Origin: Pogonophryne albipinna
Lineage: Eukaryota > Chordata > Actinopteri > Perciformes > Artedidraconidae
Direction: 5' to 3'
Assembly: GCA_028583405.1 (NCBI GenBank)
Contig: CM053250.1
Span: 41,126,067 to 41,190,066, forward strand
Length of the DNA: 64,000 nucleotides
In this document: positions 50,354 through 64,000 of the stretch, piece after piece
Layout: each line of letters opens with the position of its first letter
Numbering within the stretch: position 1 is the stretch's first letter
The notes under the pieces: generated by a model
Databases searched by the model: none
Seen by the model: the letters and a program-made list of their open reading frames with translations, nothing else
What the model was told of the DNA's origin: nothing
Position numbers and translations under genes: made by a program

Positions 50354-52262
50354 GATAGGAAAGGAGGTTTCAAACTTCCTTTATAACCTCCTTTAGCTTA
50401 GGAACCACTGGACCTCCCTCACCGAAAGGAGAGGAGAAAGTGCTGCCCCACAATGCATTGCAGCAGCAGCATTTGCCGTCACATAACAGTCGGCCGTTCA
50501 CGGAAACAACCGATTATGACGGAGAAATGATATCATGAAAGTTACGGTGCTTATTAAGCATTTTAAAACGTATGTGGTAAGTTGCCAAAGTGCTTTGTTC
50601 TGAACGTTCATCAGTATTATAATCAAAAAGAGAAATATGAACGTTAGTTTTTACTGAAATGATCAAATAAAGTCAACATTTCACAGTCTTTACTGAGCTG
50701 TGTGGAGTTTGTTCAACTTTTAAAAGATGTTTGAATGGTGATGTACACAGTGATAGGTGTTAAGGACTAACGTTTATAATAAATACATTTGTATTGATTT
50801 TAAGATATTTTCATACAATCATACGTATTGGGATAATTTGTATTAATGTGGACCGGAGGGAGAGGGTGACGAGCATAAGTTTCACTTTCCTTTTTTATTT
50901 CAATTCCAACTTTGGTCATGAAGAATATGTTTCTCTGTTGTCCACGTTCATAAAGCATAAAGCAACAGCATCAGAGCACGGTGCAGAGTCTCTAGATGAG
51001 TTTACAGTAGTCCCTCGTTCTTATTAAACATCCATGTTGTAGTCCGCTGTATAGAAAACTGTAGTTTCCATAGTTCCCCCACAGCAGCAGACGCACATTC
51101 ATGACGTCCGCTGGCGCATCATAAACACGTCGGATAGTGAAAGTGCAGTCGATTCTCTAAAGTACCACAGTCTCGTCTCCTAAGTCCTTTTGAATTCTCC
51201 TATCCACTATCCCTTAACCCCGTGACGTTTCACTCAGAGGTCAAGGAATAGACGATAGGGTTAGACGATAGGAGCTGATTTTTGGACTATTGGACCGCAA
51301 CCGAACAGTTACAGAAAACCTCTATCATGGCTACCGTCACATTAAGTCATGTTGTTGTTGCTGCAGTTCAAGTCGTTGGTATGCAGTGGAACAAATACAT
51401 TTTTTATGAAAGCAATACGATAATTGTATTTAATATTGTGAGTCAAGTCGTTCGTTCGTGTATTTAGTTTATAGCCATGTAAGATCAGTCTAGTGTTCTC
51501 ATTACTGATCGCCTCTCTGCACGTTATCCCTCACGTTCACCAGCCACTGTGCTTTTGAGCTGCTGTTTAAAACAACCTGAGTGCACATCTACAGCTGTAT
51601 GAGTTTTTTGAGTATGTGTGAATATTTCCAAGTGTTTTGGTTTCTCTGTGTATGTGCATATACTCTAATACGAGAGATTAATCTTGTATCTGTCAATAGA
51701 TTGAAGCTGAGCTCCCAGCAGAACGCTATCTCCTCTCTTGTCATGCGTCTTAAAACCTCTAATGGAAGGATTAGCACGGCGCTGTCAAAAGATAGCAATC
51801 TCTCCTGACAGATGTACACATTAGCAGGCGGGGACAGAACAAAGCCTGTAATCTAGCATGATGCTCTGATGTTTAATGTCTACTTTCAGCAGATGACAAT
51901 TTGAAGAGAGCAACAGAAAGATGCTGTTTAGTCAGCTGTGCTACGTGACATGTTCTACTGTCTTTGGGCAAGATACTGGCCTGGCTGTCAATGTGTGACT
52001 GTGTGAGGATGAGCATTTATATAACACCCTGAAGAACCTCTGCCAGCAGTGTATGAATGTTGATATACTGTGAAAGAACTTAAAGTGGTCAACAGATTAG
52101 AAAGGTGCTATACAGTAAAGAATACTGGGTGCAGAACCTGGACTGCTCCTGAATCTCTCTGTCGGAGCAGAAGTGCAGTGATTATGTGAACGTTACTTTC
52201 TGGCCATGCTATTTTATATATAACGATTAGCTAGCTAACTAGCTTGCATTTTCCTAGTGTTA
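50354..52262. other. Intronic sequence, nothing recognised
   Basis: No gene, exon or delimited repeat recognised across this 1.9-kb stretch. Confidence 0.5.
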
Positions 52263-52603
52263 CCCCCTGATCCCACCGGAAGCGTCTGCGCTGCGGCTGC
52301 GCCGCGCTGCGACCTCCTCCTGCGTCATAACCCACCAGGCGCGTTTCAAAACGTTGCGGAAGTGGCGCGTCGTGTGTGCAGCCTCGCAGTTGTTGGATGA
52401 ACGTTCCACTTCCTGCCTGCGCTGCGCCGCGTCAAAAATAGGATTCATCCTATATTTTAGAAATTCCTTGCGGCGAGGAGCTTCTGGGACGCTTCGAGCC
52501 GCGGCGCAGCGGGTCTGGTGGAATAGCACCCATTGACTAGAGTGGCCGCAATCGCTAAAAACGCCGCAGCCGCAGCGCAGACGCTCCTGGTGGGATTAGG
52601 GGG
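52263..52603. mobile_element. MITE with long GC-rich TIRs
   Basis: The left arm CCCCCTGATCCCACCGGAAG and the right arm, read as complement CCCCCTAATCCCACCAGGAG, continue together through GCGTCTGCGCTGCGGCTGCG. The TIRs are therefore about 40 bp with few mismatches. Flanks are TTA and TCA, a possible degraded 3-bp PIF/Harbinger duplication. It is 341 bp. The apparent Arg-rich ORF across it is not a gene. Confidence 0.75.
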
Positions 52604-52699
52604 TCAGCCTACTTTTTGCATCTTATTATAGGGTACCATTTCACATCAAAATCCTCTGTTACATTTTTATTCTCACTTAAAAGCAGGATACAATACATT

Positions 52700-53407
52700 C
52701 AGAGGTGGGAGAAGTACTTGAGTAAAAGTAGAAGTACCAGAGTGTAGGAATACTCTGTTACAGTAAAAGTACTGCATTCAAAATGTTCCTCAAGTGAAAG
52801 TAGAAAAGTATTATCATCAAAATATAGTGAAAGTAGCGACAGTAAAAGTAGTCATTGTGCAGATTGGTCCATTTCAGAATAATATATATGATATGTTTTA
52901 TAATGATTGATCATGAAAGTGTTCTCAAAGCTGGTGAAGGTGCAGCTAGTCTGAATGACTTTGTATACTGCAGGGTAGCTGGTGGATTTACTCCAGGTGG
53001 AACTAAAGTCTGATTTAACACTTGATTATATTTCACATCATTCATCCACATCTGTAAAGTTACTAAAGGTATTAAATACATGTAGTGGAGGAAAAGTACA
53101 CAATTTACCTCACCTCATTTCAACACCTTCGTCACACATGTTGCCACCTGTTTGTACAATTTTCAGGCGATTTGTAATCTGTTCTAGATCAACTATGTGT
53201 TTTTGGATATTTGTGGAGTTGGTGGTCTGCAAGTGTTTTTTTATTGGTCCTTGGTATGAAAAAGTTTGAGAAACACTGAGATACTACCACAGTTCCTAAA
53301 CTGTAATGGAAACGCAGCATAAAGTGAGCCAGTCCTAACGAGGCTTAACGAGGCCTAGCCATACCGAGCGAGGCCGAGCGAGGCCGTGTAGTAGAAATGC
53401 GCCATAA
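52700..53407. mobile_element. Composite of common fish MITE fragments
   Basis: 52700-53090 matches a very common teleost repeat with words GGTGGGAGAAGTACTTGAG, AAGTAGAAGTACCAGAGTG and GGAATACTCTGTTACAG. 53250-53275 ends GTTTGAGAAACACTG, a hAT-type terminus. 53310-53407 has tandem GAGCGAGGCC units and ends AGTAGAAATGCGCCA, the partner of 42095. None has a fixed target duplication. Confidence 0.5.
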
Positions 53408-55943
<2,536 letters not shown>

Positions 55944-56438
55944 GATTCAGAGCATCCGATTCGGCAGTTAAGGGGAAAGTTAAGGGACATTTAATTTACA
56001 GCGCTGAGCGAACAATCCTCCGTGTTTGAACCTCTCAAATCGCTGCATAGCCGATTTATTTGGACTGGATTATCCCAGAGAGGCTAAAGATTCTTTATAA
56101 CACAGTTTGAGATTTGTGAAACCTTTATTCTATTTGTGAAAATACAAACACAGGTGGAAGGCTGAGGTTGCTGCAGCAGGCCAGGATCAGAATCAGAGAA
56201 TGAACCTCCCAGCTGGGCAAGCCTTTATGCCTTCTTGTATTTTCACAAATAGAATAAAGGTTTCACAAATCTCAAACTGTGTTATAAAGAATCTTTAGCC
56301 TCTCTGGGATAATACAGTCCAGATAAATCGGCTATGCAGCGATTTAAGAGGTTCAAACACGGAGGATTGTTCGCTCAACGCTGTAAATTAAATGTCCCTT
56401 AACTTTCCCCTTAACTGCTGAATCGGATGCTGTGAATC
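55944..56438. repeat. 204-bp-arm inverted repeat (hairpin)
   Basis: 55944-56147 and 56235-56438 are reverse complements with only a handful of mismatches and an 87-bp spacer. The outer edge carries AGCATCCGATTC and TTAAGGGGAAAGTTAAGGGA; the inner edge carries TTTGTGAAAATACAA. There is no coding content. It could be a foldback element or a template-switch product. Confidence 0.9.
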
Positions 56439-56844
56439 AACCCTGTCTCCTAAAAATTACGTTCCCACAGAACTAAACTGCATTCTCAGTTACGTTTAGC
56501 TAGAAACGTATTTTCTCCCACGTTACGTTTCTTATGAACGTATCTCAAATACGTTTATTTTCTACATATCTTTGCCATTTATTGTCTTGCTTATAATAAT
56601 GATAATAGTCATTTATAAATATCATTTTAGAGCACACATTTGAAATCAGTAGGCGAGGCTGTAATTTCGCCAGCTGTTACTCTCATGAGCGAGACAGAAA
56701 ATAATAGTTTTAACATGCCAAAAAGCTGCTGTGTCGTTTATTGCACCTCAAACATTAAAACACATCCAGAGTTACGTGTTTCTGTACTTCCTCTAAGAAG
56801 AAAGGACAGTAACAGAAGATCTCTGTGACGCCAGATGTGGTGTT

Positions 56845-57824
56845 GTTAATGGGATATGATATCCAGTTTAGGATGGCCGAAGACACTACACTACCCATAA
56901 TCCCCAGCTATCGTTTGGGACTACAGTCCCGTTGACAAACCCCGTGATTAATCTTCAAACTCTGGGATTGGATGTTGGAGTGGCAGTTCGCCAAGGTTAC
57001 GCCGAGCGTCAAGCTCTTTGAAATGGAACGAAACCACGGCAAACTATTCAAAACTGGACTCGAACGCCCCCCCAGAAATACACATGCTGGCTATTGTGTT
57101 TCGCAACATGTTCTCTATGGGACGTCTCTACTGGGAATTGTAGTTTTAAAAGACGTTTCCCCCAAAATTAGAAGTTGACAGTATTAAACTGTGTACAGCC
57201 CTGGAGGTTTAGGCGATAGGAAACACATTGGTGTGTACACATTTAAAACATATAATTACTACATGGGTGAAAATCGCTTCTATCCATAATGGGCAGCATT
57301 AATATATACCCACATGACAGCTCATTGTTACTTTGTAATTCTACTCCACCACAATTCAGAGGTTAACCTGGTATTTTTACTCCACTACATTTATTTTAGT
57401 TACTTTGCAGATTCTGATTAATGATGTGAAATATAAACAACCCTTAAATCAGACTTTAGTTACACCTGGGTAAAATTCAGGGAAGGTGATTGTCAAGTGC
57501 CAACAATCAGGAGAGAAATTTGATAGTTGGTGCTTGAGAAGACTAAACATTCATCTGCAGAGCTCTATAAAGTATATTAATTACTCGTTATTCTCTAATA
57601 ATAGTTAATTAAAAACTGTATATAATGGCTATTTTGCACATCCCTTTCAAGATTTCCTAAGGTTTATTGACATATCATATACACAACTACGGTGTAGTTA
57701 TGCAACAGTGCATTACAAGACATCTATCAATATGTGTGTACCTCCACCATTAAACTGTCAAATTATACACATTTCTTATACTATCACTACATACATAAGA
57801 GTATAATTCATATGTATAATATCA
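56845..57824 (+). repeat. Dispersed mosaic repeat, copy E, left part
   Basis: It begins with the block around ACACTACACTACCCATAATC, which is shared in reverse with 21290-21330. It proceeds through GACAAACCCCGTGATT, AGAAGTTGACAGTATTAAAC and CCTGGTATTTTTACTCCACT to GTGTGTACCTCCACCATTAA. It stops at ATATCA (57824), where the L2 LINE inserted, and resumes at 62687. Confidence 0.75.
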
Positions 57825-58124
57825 CGAAAAAGAAGCCAGTCCTACACGGACCACTATTGCGGTAAGCATGTTGTAACTTCCGGTTGTTGTTGTCATTGTC
57901 ATCTCCGGGTATCCCGTGTGCCTGTTCTGTTGCTGATAGCTTATTATCTTAACTTAATCGATCGTTTTAAAACTCTTGATCACGGCAACTACCTGACGTT
58001 GTAATCACACGTTACTACAGCTTAAGCACTCACAACTCTCCTTCTCTTAGCGACTGTAACTCCACAGTTGCCTACACTCTTTTCGGGTTTGCTAACGGTA
58101 GCTACTTTAGCTTGATAGCTAGCC

Positions 58125-58982
58125 ATGGCTCTTTCCCCACCCTCGGGTGCTATTCCCTGCTCTAACTGTCTCATGTTTGGTTACTTCCCTACCTCCTTTA
58201 CTGGTACCGATACATGTGTTAAATGTAGTATAGTTGTTAGGTTGGAGGCGGGAATCATAGCCATAGAAGCCCGGCTCCGCATCTTAGAAAGTAACTCAGC
58301 TACAGTAAAGCCCATGTTAGCCGGTGCGGACCGGCAAAAGATAGCTCCTATTAGCCGTCCCCCGGCAACTCCCGAGCAGCAGGGAGACTGGGTGACTGTT
58401 CAGAAGGGGCATAACGCGAAACCCGCAGGTCCCCACCAACCCGTTCACGTATCTAACAGATATTCCCCACTCAGCGAGACACCCGCTGAGAAGCCAACTC
58501 TGGTTATTGGTAGCTCTATTATGAGATACGTGAATTTAGAGACCAAAGCCTCCACAGTCACATGCATTCCGGGGGCCAGAGCGGGCGACGTTGAGGCGCA
58601 TCTTAAACTGCTGGCTAAAAATAAACGTAAATACAGTAGGATTGTTATTCACGTCGGTGGTAATGATGTTCGTTTACGCCAATCAGAATGCACCAAACTT
58701 AATGTGGAGTCGGTGTGTAGTTATGCTAAAACAATGTCGGACACCGTAATCTTCTCTGGTCCCCTCCCCAATCTGATCAATGATGACATGTATAGCCGCA
58801 TGTCATCATTTCAGCGCTGGTTGTCTTGGTGGTGCCCAGCAAACAATGTGGGCTTCGTAAATAATTGGACAGCCTTCTGGGGAAAACCTGGTCTGATTAA
58901 GAGAGACGGCATTCATCCTACTTTGGAAGGTGCAAATCTCATTTCGGCAAACATTTCAGGGCTTTGTGGACTTAATCCATGA
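58125..58982 (+). CDS. L2 LINE ORF1 with SGNH/GDSL esterase domain
   Basis: An intact 285-residue ORF starts at ATG 58125 (MALSPPSGAIPCSNCLMFGY). Residues of about 12-36 hold two CX2C pairs (CSNC, CVKC) that may bind zinc. A short amphipathic helix (VRLEAGIIAIEARLRILE) that could form a coiled coil follows. From about residue 125 there is an SGNH hydrolase fold: VIGSSIMRYV (nucleophile Ser), PGARAGD, VIHVGGNDVR (block III Asn) and RDGIHPT (Asp/His of the triad). Esterase-type ORF1 proteins are known from CR1/L2 clade LINEs; their role in retrotransposition is unclear, with RNA or membrane association proposed. It is followed after 114 bases by ORF2. All catalytic blocks are present. Confidence 0.9.
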   Translation: MALSPPSGAIPCSNCLMFGYFPTSFTGTDTCVKCSIVVRLEAGIIAIEARLRILESNSATVKPMLAGADRQKIAPISRPPATPEQQGDWVTVQKGHNAKPAGPHQPVHVSNRYSPLSETPAEKPTLVIGSSIMRYVNLETKASTVTCIPGARAGDVEAHLKLLAKNKRKYSRIVIHVGGNDVRLRQSECTKLNVESVCSYAKTMSDTVIFSGPLPNLINDDMYSRMSSFQRWLSWWCPANNVGFVNNWTAFWGKPGLIKRDGIHPTLEGANLISANISGLCGLNP

Positions 58983-59096
58983 CAAACTGGAGTTGAGACC
59001 AGGAGGCGGAGTCGCAGTCTTACACGCTTCTCTGCGCTCTCTCCTAGGCAGTCATCCATAGGAATCCCGAACCCAATAAAATACCCAATATTAGCG

Positions 59097-62092
59097 GTGT
59101 GTGTATCTGCCCAAGGACAATTAAAGGTAAAACCTAATAGAGGTGTCATACATAATAACCTAATAAAAGTAAATGTAACAACTACTACAGTGCAACAAAA
59201 CAGGAATATTAAATGTGGTCTCTTAAACATAAGATCTCTAGCATCTAAAGCAATATTGGTAAATGATTTAATATCAGATTATAATATTGATATATGCTGT
59301 CTCACTGAAACTTGGTTGAGACATGAAGAATATGTCAGCATAAATGAGGCCACTCCACCCAGCCATATCAACACTCATATTGCCCGAGGCGTGGGCCGAG
59401 GAGGTGGAGTTGCAGCAATCTTTGACTCAAGTTTACTTATCAAGACTAAACCAAAATTAAATTATACCTCCTTTGAAAGTCTCGTTTTTAGTCTTACGCA
59501 TCCGACCTGGAAAACTTTGCAGCCAATCTTATTTGTTACAGTGTACCGTGCACCAGGTCCTTATTCAGAATTCTTATCAGAATTCTCTGAGTTTTTATCA
59601 ACTTTGGTACTTAAAACAGATAAAGTAATTATCGTAGGTGACTTTAATATTCATGTTGACGATGATATAAATAGCCTTACTGTTGCATTTAACTCTATAT
59701 TAGATTCTGTTGGTTTTTGTCAGAGTGTAAATAAACCAACCCACTGCTATAATCACACTCTCGACCTTGTTCTGACTTATGGTATTGAAATTGAGCAACT
59801 ATTAGTGGAACCGCATAATCCTGCTTTATCCGACCATTTCTTAGTAACTTTTGAAGTACTGTTACTAGACTACAAAGCATTAGTCAAAAGCTCCTGCAGC
59901 AGAAACCTATCTGTTAGTGCTATAGCCAAATTTAAGGAAGAGATTCCACCAATATTTAACTCGATAGCATGTCTGCATGTAGGGGAGGAAACTTATACAA
60001 AATGTACACCACCCCAAATTGATCATGTTGTTGATAGTGCTACAGATGCGCTGCGAATAAAATTAGACTCTGTTGCTCCTTTGAAAAAGAAGAAAATAAA
60101 ACAACATAGATTAGCTCCATGGCATAATGCCGAAACCCGCAAAATAAAGCAAAAGTCGAGACAACTTGAAAGGATATGGCGTTCCACTAAACTTGAAGAA
60201 TCTCGTTTAATTTGGCATATTACTCTCAATGAATATAAGAAAGCACTGCGTAAAGCGAGAGCAGCCTACTACTCTTCATTAATAGATGAGAATAAGAATA
60301 ATGCAAGATTTCTTTTCAGCACTGTAGCCAGGCTGACAGAGAGCCACAGCTCGATTGAGCCTTCTATTCCCATAGCACTCAGTAGTAATGATTTTATGTG
60401 CTTTTTTAACGATAAAATTGTTACTCTTAGAAACAAAATTAATGACCTCTTGCCTTTGACCAGTATAGTGTTATCAACAGCTCCCGGAAACGTAAGTTCT
60501 AATATTACACTAGATAGTAAACTAGAATGCTTTTCAGCCATAAACCTTGAACAATTAAATTCAATGATTCTCTCTAAACCATCAACGTGTATCTTAGACC
60601 CAATTCCAACTAAGCTGTTGAAGGAAGTTTTTCCATTAATTAGCACTTCTTTATTAAATATTATGAATATGTCTTTATTATCAGGCTATGTTCCACAATC
60701 ATTCAAAGTAGCAGTGATAAAACCGCTTCTTAAAAAGCACAACCTCGATCCAGAGGTTTTAGCCAATTATAGACCTATTTCTAATCTTCCGTTCCTCTCA
60801 ACAATTCTTGAGAAAGCAGTCGCAAAACAGCTGTGTGATTACTTAAAAAACAATGATTTATTTGAAGATTTTCAGTCTGGCTTTAGAACACATCATAGCA
60901 CAGAGACAGCTCTGGTTAAAGTCACAAATGACATTCTAATGGCCTCCGACAAGGGACTTGTCTCTATTCTTGTTTTGCTCGATCTCAGTGCTGCATTTGA
61001 TACTATCGATCATGATATCTTATTGCAAAGACTAGAGCACTTAGTTGGCATACAGGGAACTGCTTTAGGCTGGTTTAGGTCCTATCTATCTGAACGCTCT
61101 CAGTTTGTACGTGTCAATGATGAATCTTCCACGCAAACCAAAGTTAGCCATGGAGTGCCACAGGGCTCAGTGCTCGGACCTATTTTGTTCACATTATATA
61201 TGCTTCCGTTAGGCAATATTATAAGGAATCATTCTGTACATTTTCATTGTTATGCAGATGATACTCAACTATATTTATCAATCAAGCCTGATGAAATTAA
61301 TCATCTAAATAAAATTCAAGACTGCCTCAAGGACTTAAAAACGTGGATGACCTTAAACTTTTTGATGTTAAACACGACCAAAACTGAAGTTATTGTACTT
61401 GGCCCGAAGAATCTACGAAACAAATTATCTAAGATATACTAACTATGGATGGCATTAATTTGGCCTCGAGTGAGACTGTAAGGAATCTTGGTGTTATATT
61501 TGATCAGGATTTATCCTTTAACGCCCACATAAAATCAATTTCAAGGACCGCCTACTTCCATCTACGTAACATTGCAAAAATCAGGCATATCTTGCCTCAA
61601 AGCGATGCAGAGAAACTAGTCCATGCATTTGTTACTTCAAGGCTGGATTATTGTAACTCTTTATTATCAGGGTGTACCAAGAAGTCAGTCAAGTCGCTTC
61701 AGCTGATTCAAAATGCTGCAGCTCGTGTACTAACCAGAGTTAGGAAAAGGGACCACATTACTCCTGTTCTGGCTGCCTTACACTGGCTCCCTATAGAACA
61801 CAGGATAGAATTTAAAATTATTCTTCTCGCCTACAAAGCCCTTAATGGGCAGGCGCCATCTTACCTTAAAGAACTCATTATACCCTACTGTCCTACTAGG
61901 GCATTGCGTTCCAAGAATGCAGGGTTGTTGGTTGTTCCTAGAGTCTCTAAAAGTACAATGGGAGCCAGAGCCTTTTCTTATCAAGCTCCACATTTGTGGA
62001 ATCAGCTTCCAGTTTGTGTTCGGGCGGCAGACACCCTATCCGTTTTTAAGAGTGCGCTTAAGACCTTCCTTTTTGATAAAGCTTATAGTTAG
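59097..62092 (+). pseudogene. L2 LINE ORF2 (endonuclease-RT), single frameshift
   Basis: The open frame begins near 59097, but its true start is unclear because there is no ATG there. The APE endonuclease comes first: [35 protein letters not shown] and LSDHFLV. The RT follows: [50 protein letters not shown] (motif A), [18 protein letters not shown] (motif B) and [12 protein letters not shown] (motif C). A single-base deletion near 61434 stops the frame at 61440-61442. The remaining 215 residues, from MDGINLASSETVRNLGV to FLFDKAYS, are open to the TAG at 62090-62092. This tail has the conserved RLDYCNSLL, NAAARVLT and LHWLPIEHRI motifs of the clade. All catalytic residues are intact. Confidence 0.92.
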
Positions 62093-62686
62093 GGCTGATT
62101 AGATTCAGCCCCTAGTTTTGCTGATATAGGCTTAGTTTGTCGGGGGACATCTTACTTCTTCCTTCTCTCTGTCTATACCTGTGTACTCTCATGTTCCGAT
62201 TAACCCAGCTTCCCCAAATTTCTTTCTTTTTGGTGTCTATATATACGCTGGGATCCGGAGTCATGGATGATCCTGCGGTCCTGTGTCCTGCATCGCGAGC
62301 CCTGGATGTGGTCATGGATCATAGGTCCTGGATGGATATCCTCGTGGATTCATCTTCCTATTATACACACATGCATTTCCAAACATGTGGACTACCTATG
62401 TTGCAAATGTATTATCTTTTCAATTTACACACGGCATCTATTGCACGTCTGTCCGTCCTGGGAGAGGGATCCCTCCTCTGTTGCTTTCCCTGAGGTTTCT
62501 CCCATTTTTCCCTTTAAAACTGTGGGTTTTCTTCTGAAGTTTTTCCTTGTACGATGTGAGGGTCTAAGGACAGAGGGTGTCGTATTGTCATACTGATATT
62601 TTGTACAAACTGTGAAGTCCACTGAGACAAATGTAACATTTGTGATATTGGGCTATATAAATAAACATTGATTGATTGATTGATAG

Positions 62687-64000
62687 CAGTTAAAATAAGT
62701 GCTTCAACATAGTTAACATTGCAGGAAAGCAATATATTAGACGTTAAGTACTTTGTCAGGCTTAATATTTATCTGTAGATAGATACCCCCAAAGTTTTTT
62801 TCTTATTTGAAAGAAAACCTAAAGTATTCTTAAATGTGTTAATAAAGGTTAATTAGTTTGTCTGTTTTGCACATCCTCATATTAATATCTTTGTAGGCTA
62901 CATCCAGCACTAAACTGTTTTATTGTAGAGATCACTTACAGTATCTTCTTGATTTTTTATATTCTATACTTCTATCATTGACCTTCTACTTTCCCCCTAT
63001 GAAAGTATGTACACTTAATATTTTTTTCATCAAATAACATTATTCAACAAAAATAATTCAATGACGTGCTTTAACCACTAGGCAGTGCACACAAGGTACA
63101 CACAGCATACTCATAATAACTTTGTATTATTAGTGTAGGACACTTATGTATGTATAACATCTGAAGATGTGTTGTTTTATTCATGTTTTTACATAATTTT
63201 ACAGGATATTGCTATACTATTTCTCATGCTTTACTTCTACACATTAATATCTGACTCGTAAAACATCACAGACAGAAAGGCATATCCGTCATTTAATGGT
63301 AAGCTATTGAAATTGTGATTCCATAGATGTGTCTCCCATCACCCAAATCCCCTGACTATTCTCTCAACTCAGTATTTACATTCTTATATTCAAAGAAAAT
63401 CAGTAATATCTTTAAAAACTACAAGTCCTTTTCTATCAGCTGTGCACCGTTATGGTGTAAATATAACCTATCTACCAATTGGATCAAATATAAAAGTCAG
63501 CCGAATTACTATTGATACTGCAAGGAGACGTATTTTGTGAAAAGAAATGCAAGATGTTGTTTAATTATTGATATATTTATGATCCACTTCACATATTCAG
63601 TTTTGGTGGCAGTTCTCCTGTTTGTCCAGAAGTCTTCTCATCAGGGCTCTATGAATAGAGAACTACAGCAGATGTGTAATATTTAATGCAGCCAAACCGT
63701 GTATTACAATGCCGTTATGTGATGACTTCCAAAGAGAAAAGCAAGAACACTCGGAATAAAGTATTATTATTTTATTTTTTTATGTTTTCGGATATCATAT
63801 CGTATTAACATCATATCCCAACATGCATTGCGGCTAAAACATCCAATCAACGAGCTTCAAGCTGAGGATCTTGGGTAATCTGTTATGGGTGGTTTGTGGT
63901 GTGTATCGCTCGAAATGTCCCTTATAGGCCTACGTCTGTTTCCGGTGACTTTATTTACGGCTAAAAAGCCCAAGATTATAGAATTAAACGAATAAATAAA
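62687..64000 (+). repeat. Dispersed mosaic repeat, copy E, right part
   Basis: It continues from GTTAAAATAAGTGCTT through GTACTTTGTCAGGCTTAATA, AACTGTTTTATTGTAGAGAT, TGACGTGCTTTAACCACTAG, AGCTGTGCACCGTTATGG, GATGACTTCCAAAGAG and AAAACATCCAATCAACGAGC to AAGCCCAAGATTATAGAATT at the window edge. The last blocks are those leading into the arm of the CAACCCAGTCTCAC family, so that terminus is expected just right of the window. Confidence 0.75.

Larger units (their letters stand above)
57825..62686 (+). mobile_element. L2 LINE, full-length (copy 2), 4.86 kb
   Basis: The 5' UTR is 57825-58124. ORF1, ORF2 and a 590-base 3' UTR with a (TTGA)n tail at 62667-62685 follow. Target sequence ATATCA|GTTAAAATAAG is split by the element; the intact version is at 16226-16245. 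Any target duplication is at most one or two bases, as in many L2/CR1 insertions. Only one frameshift in ORF2 was found, so the copy is young. Confidence 0.92.

Noticed and set aside
52260..52529. Arg-rich ORF of 89 codons on the minus strand
   Set aside because: It lies entirely within the TIR-bounded MITE at 52263-52603.

Overview
The window looks like intronic DNA of a ray-finned (percomorph-type) fish. The evidence is long (CA)n/(TG)n tracts, Rex1-, L2-, Tx1- and Nimb/I-type LINEs, many hAT and TTAA MITEs, a tRNA-derived SINE, and only two host exons.

Host gene. Two minus-strand exons with clean splice sites join in phase: 40983-41147 (55 codons) and 3137-3283 (48 codons plus stop). Together they encode the C-terminal end of the ricin-B-like lectin domain of a polypeptide GalNAc-transferase of the GALNT8/9/17/18 (Y) subfamily, most like GALNT18. 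The last intron is therefore about 37.7 kb. Positions 1-3136 are the 3' flank, and everything right of 41147 is upstream intron.

Layout. 1-676: 3' end of an L2 LINE. 2009-4743: hAT MITEs and the terminal exon. 5735-8555: pieces of a TIR family that ends in CAACCCAGTCTCAC. 9236-12208: a large inverted repeat with a 5'-truncated Rex1 LINE in one arm. 12625-20085: a repeat mosaic carrying a 2.3-kb foldback element, two hAT elements, a SINE and a nested TTAA MITE. 20639-21861: a foldback element with a perfect 7-bp target duplication. 24083-27295: nested MITEs, a hAT transposase relic and another mosaic copy. 28265-32166: a 1.4-kb polypyrimidine tract, a Nimb/I-type LINE relic and two minisatellites. 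32167-37445: a Tx1-clade LINE lying between two (TC)n tracts. 37870-38894: an 18-copy 57-bp minisatellite. 40845-41147: a (TG)n tract and the penultimate exon. 44185-47526: a second L2 LINE, truncated at its 3' end. 49074-50345: an internally deleted hAT transposon that keeps both ends of its transposase. 55944-56438: a 204-bp-arm hairpin. 56845-64000: another mosaic copy interrupted by an almost intact 4.86-kb L2 LINE.

Several insertions can be placed exactly, because an uninterrupted relative of the target (another mosaic copy, or the opposite palindrome arm) lies elsewhere in the window. The strongest candidates for something undescribed are the CAACCCAGTCTCAC foldback family with 7-bp duplications and the multi-kilobase repeat mosaic it belongs to. 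The Tx1 element inside (TC)n fits a known class of microsatellite-targeting LINEs. No cellular gene other than the GALNT gene was recognised.
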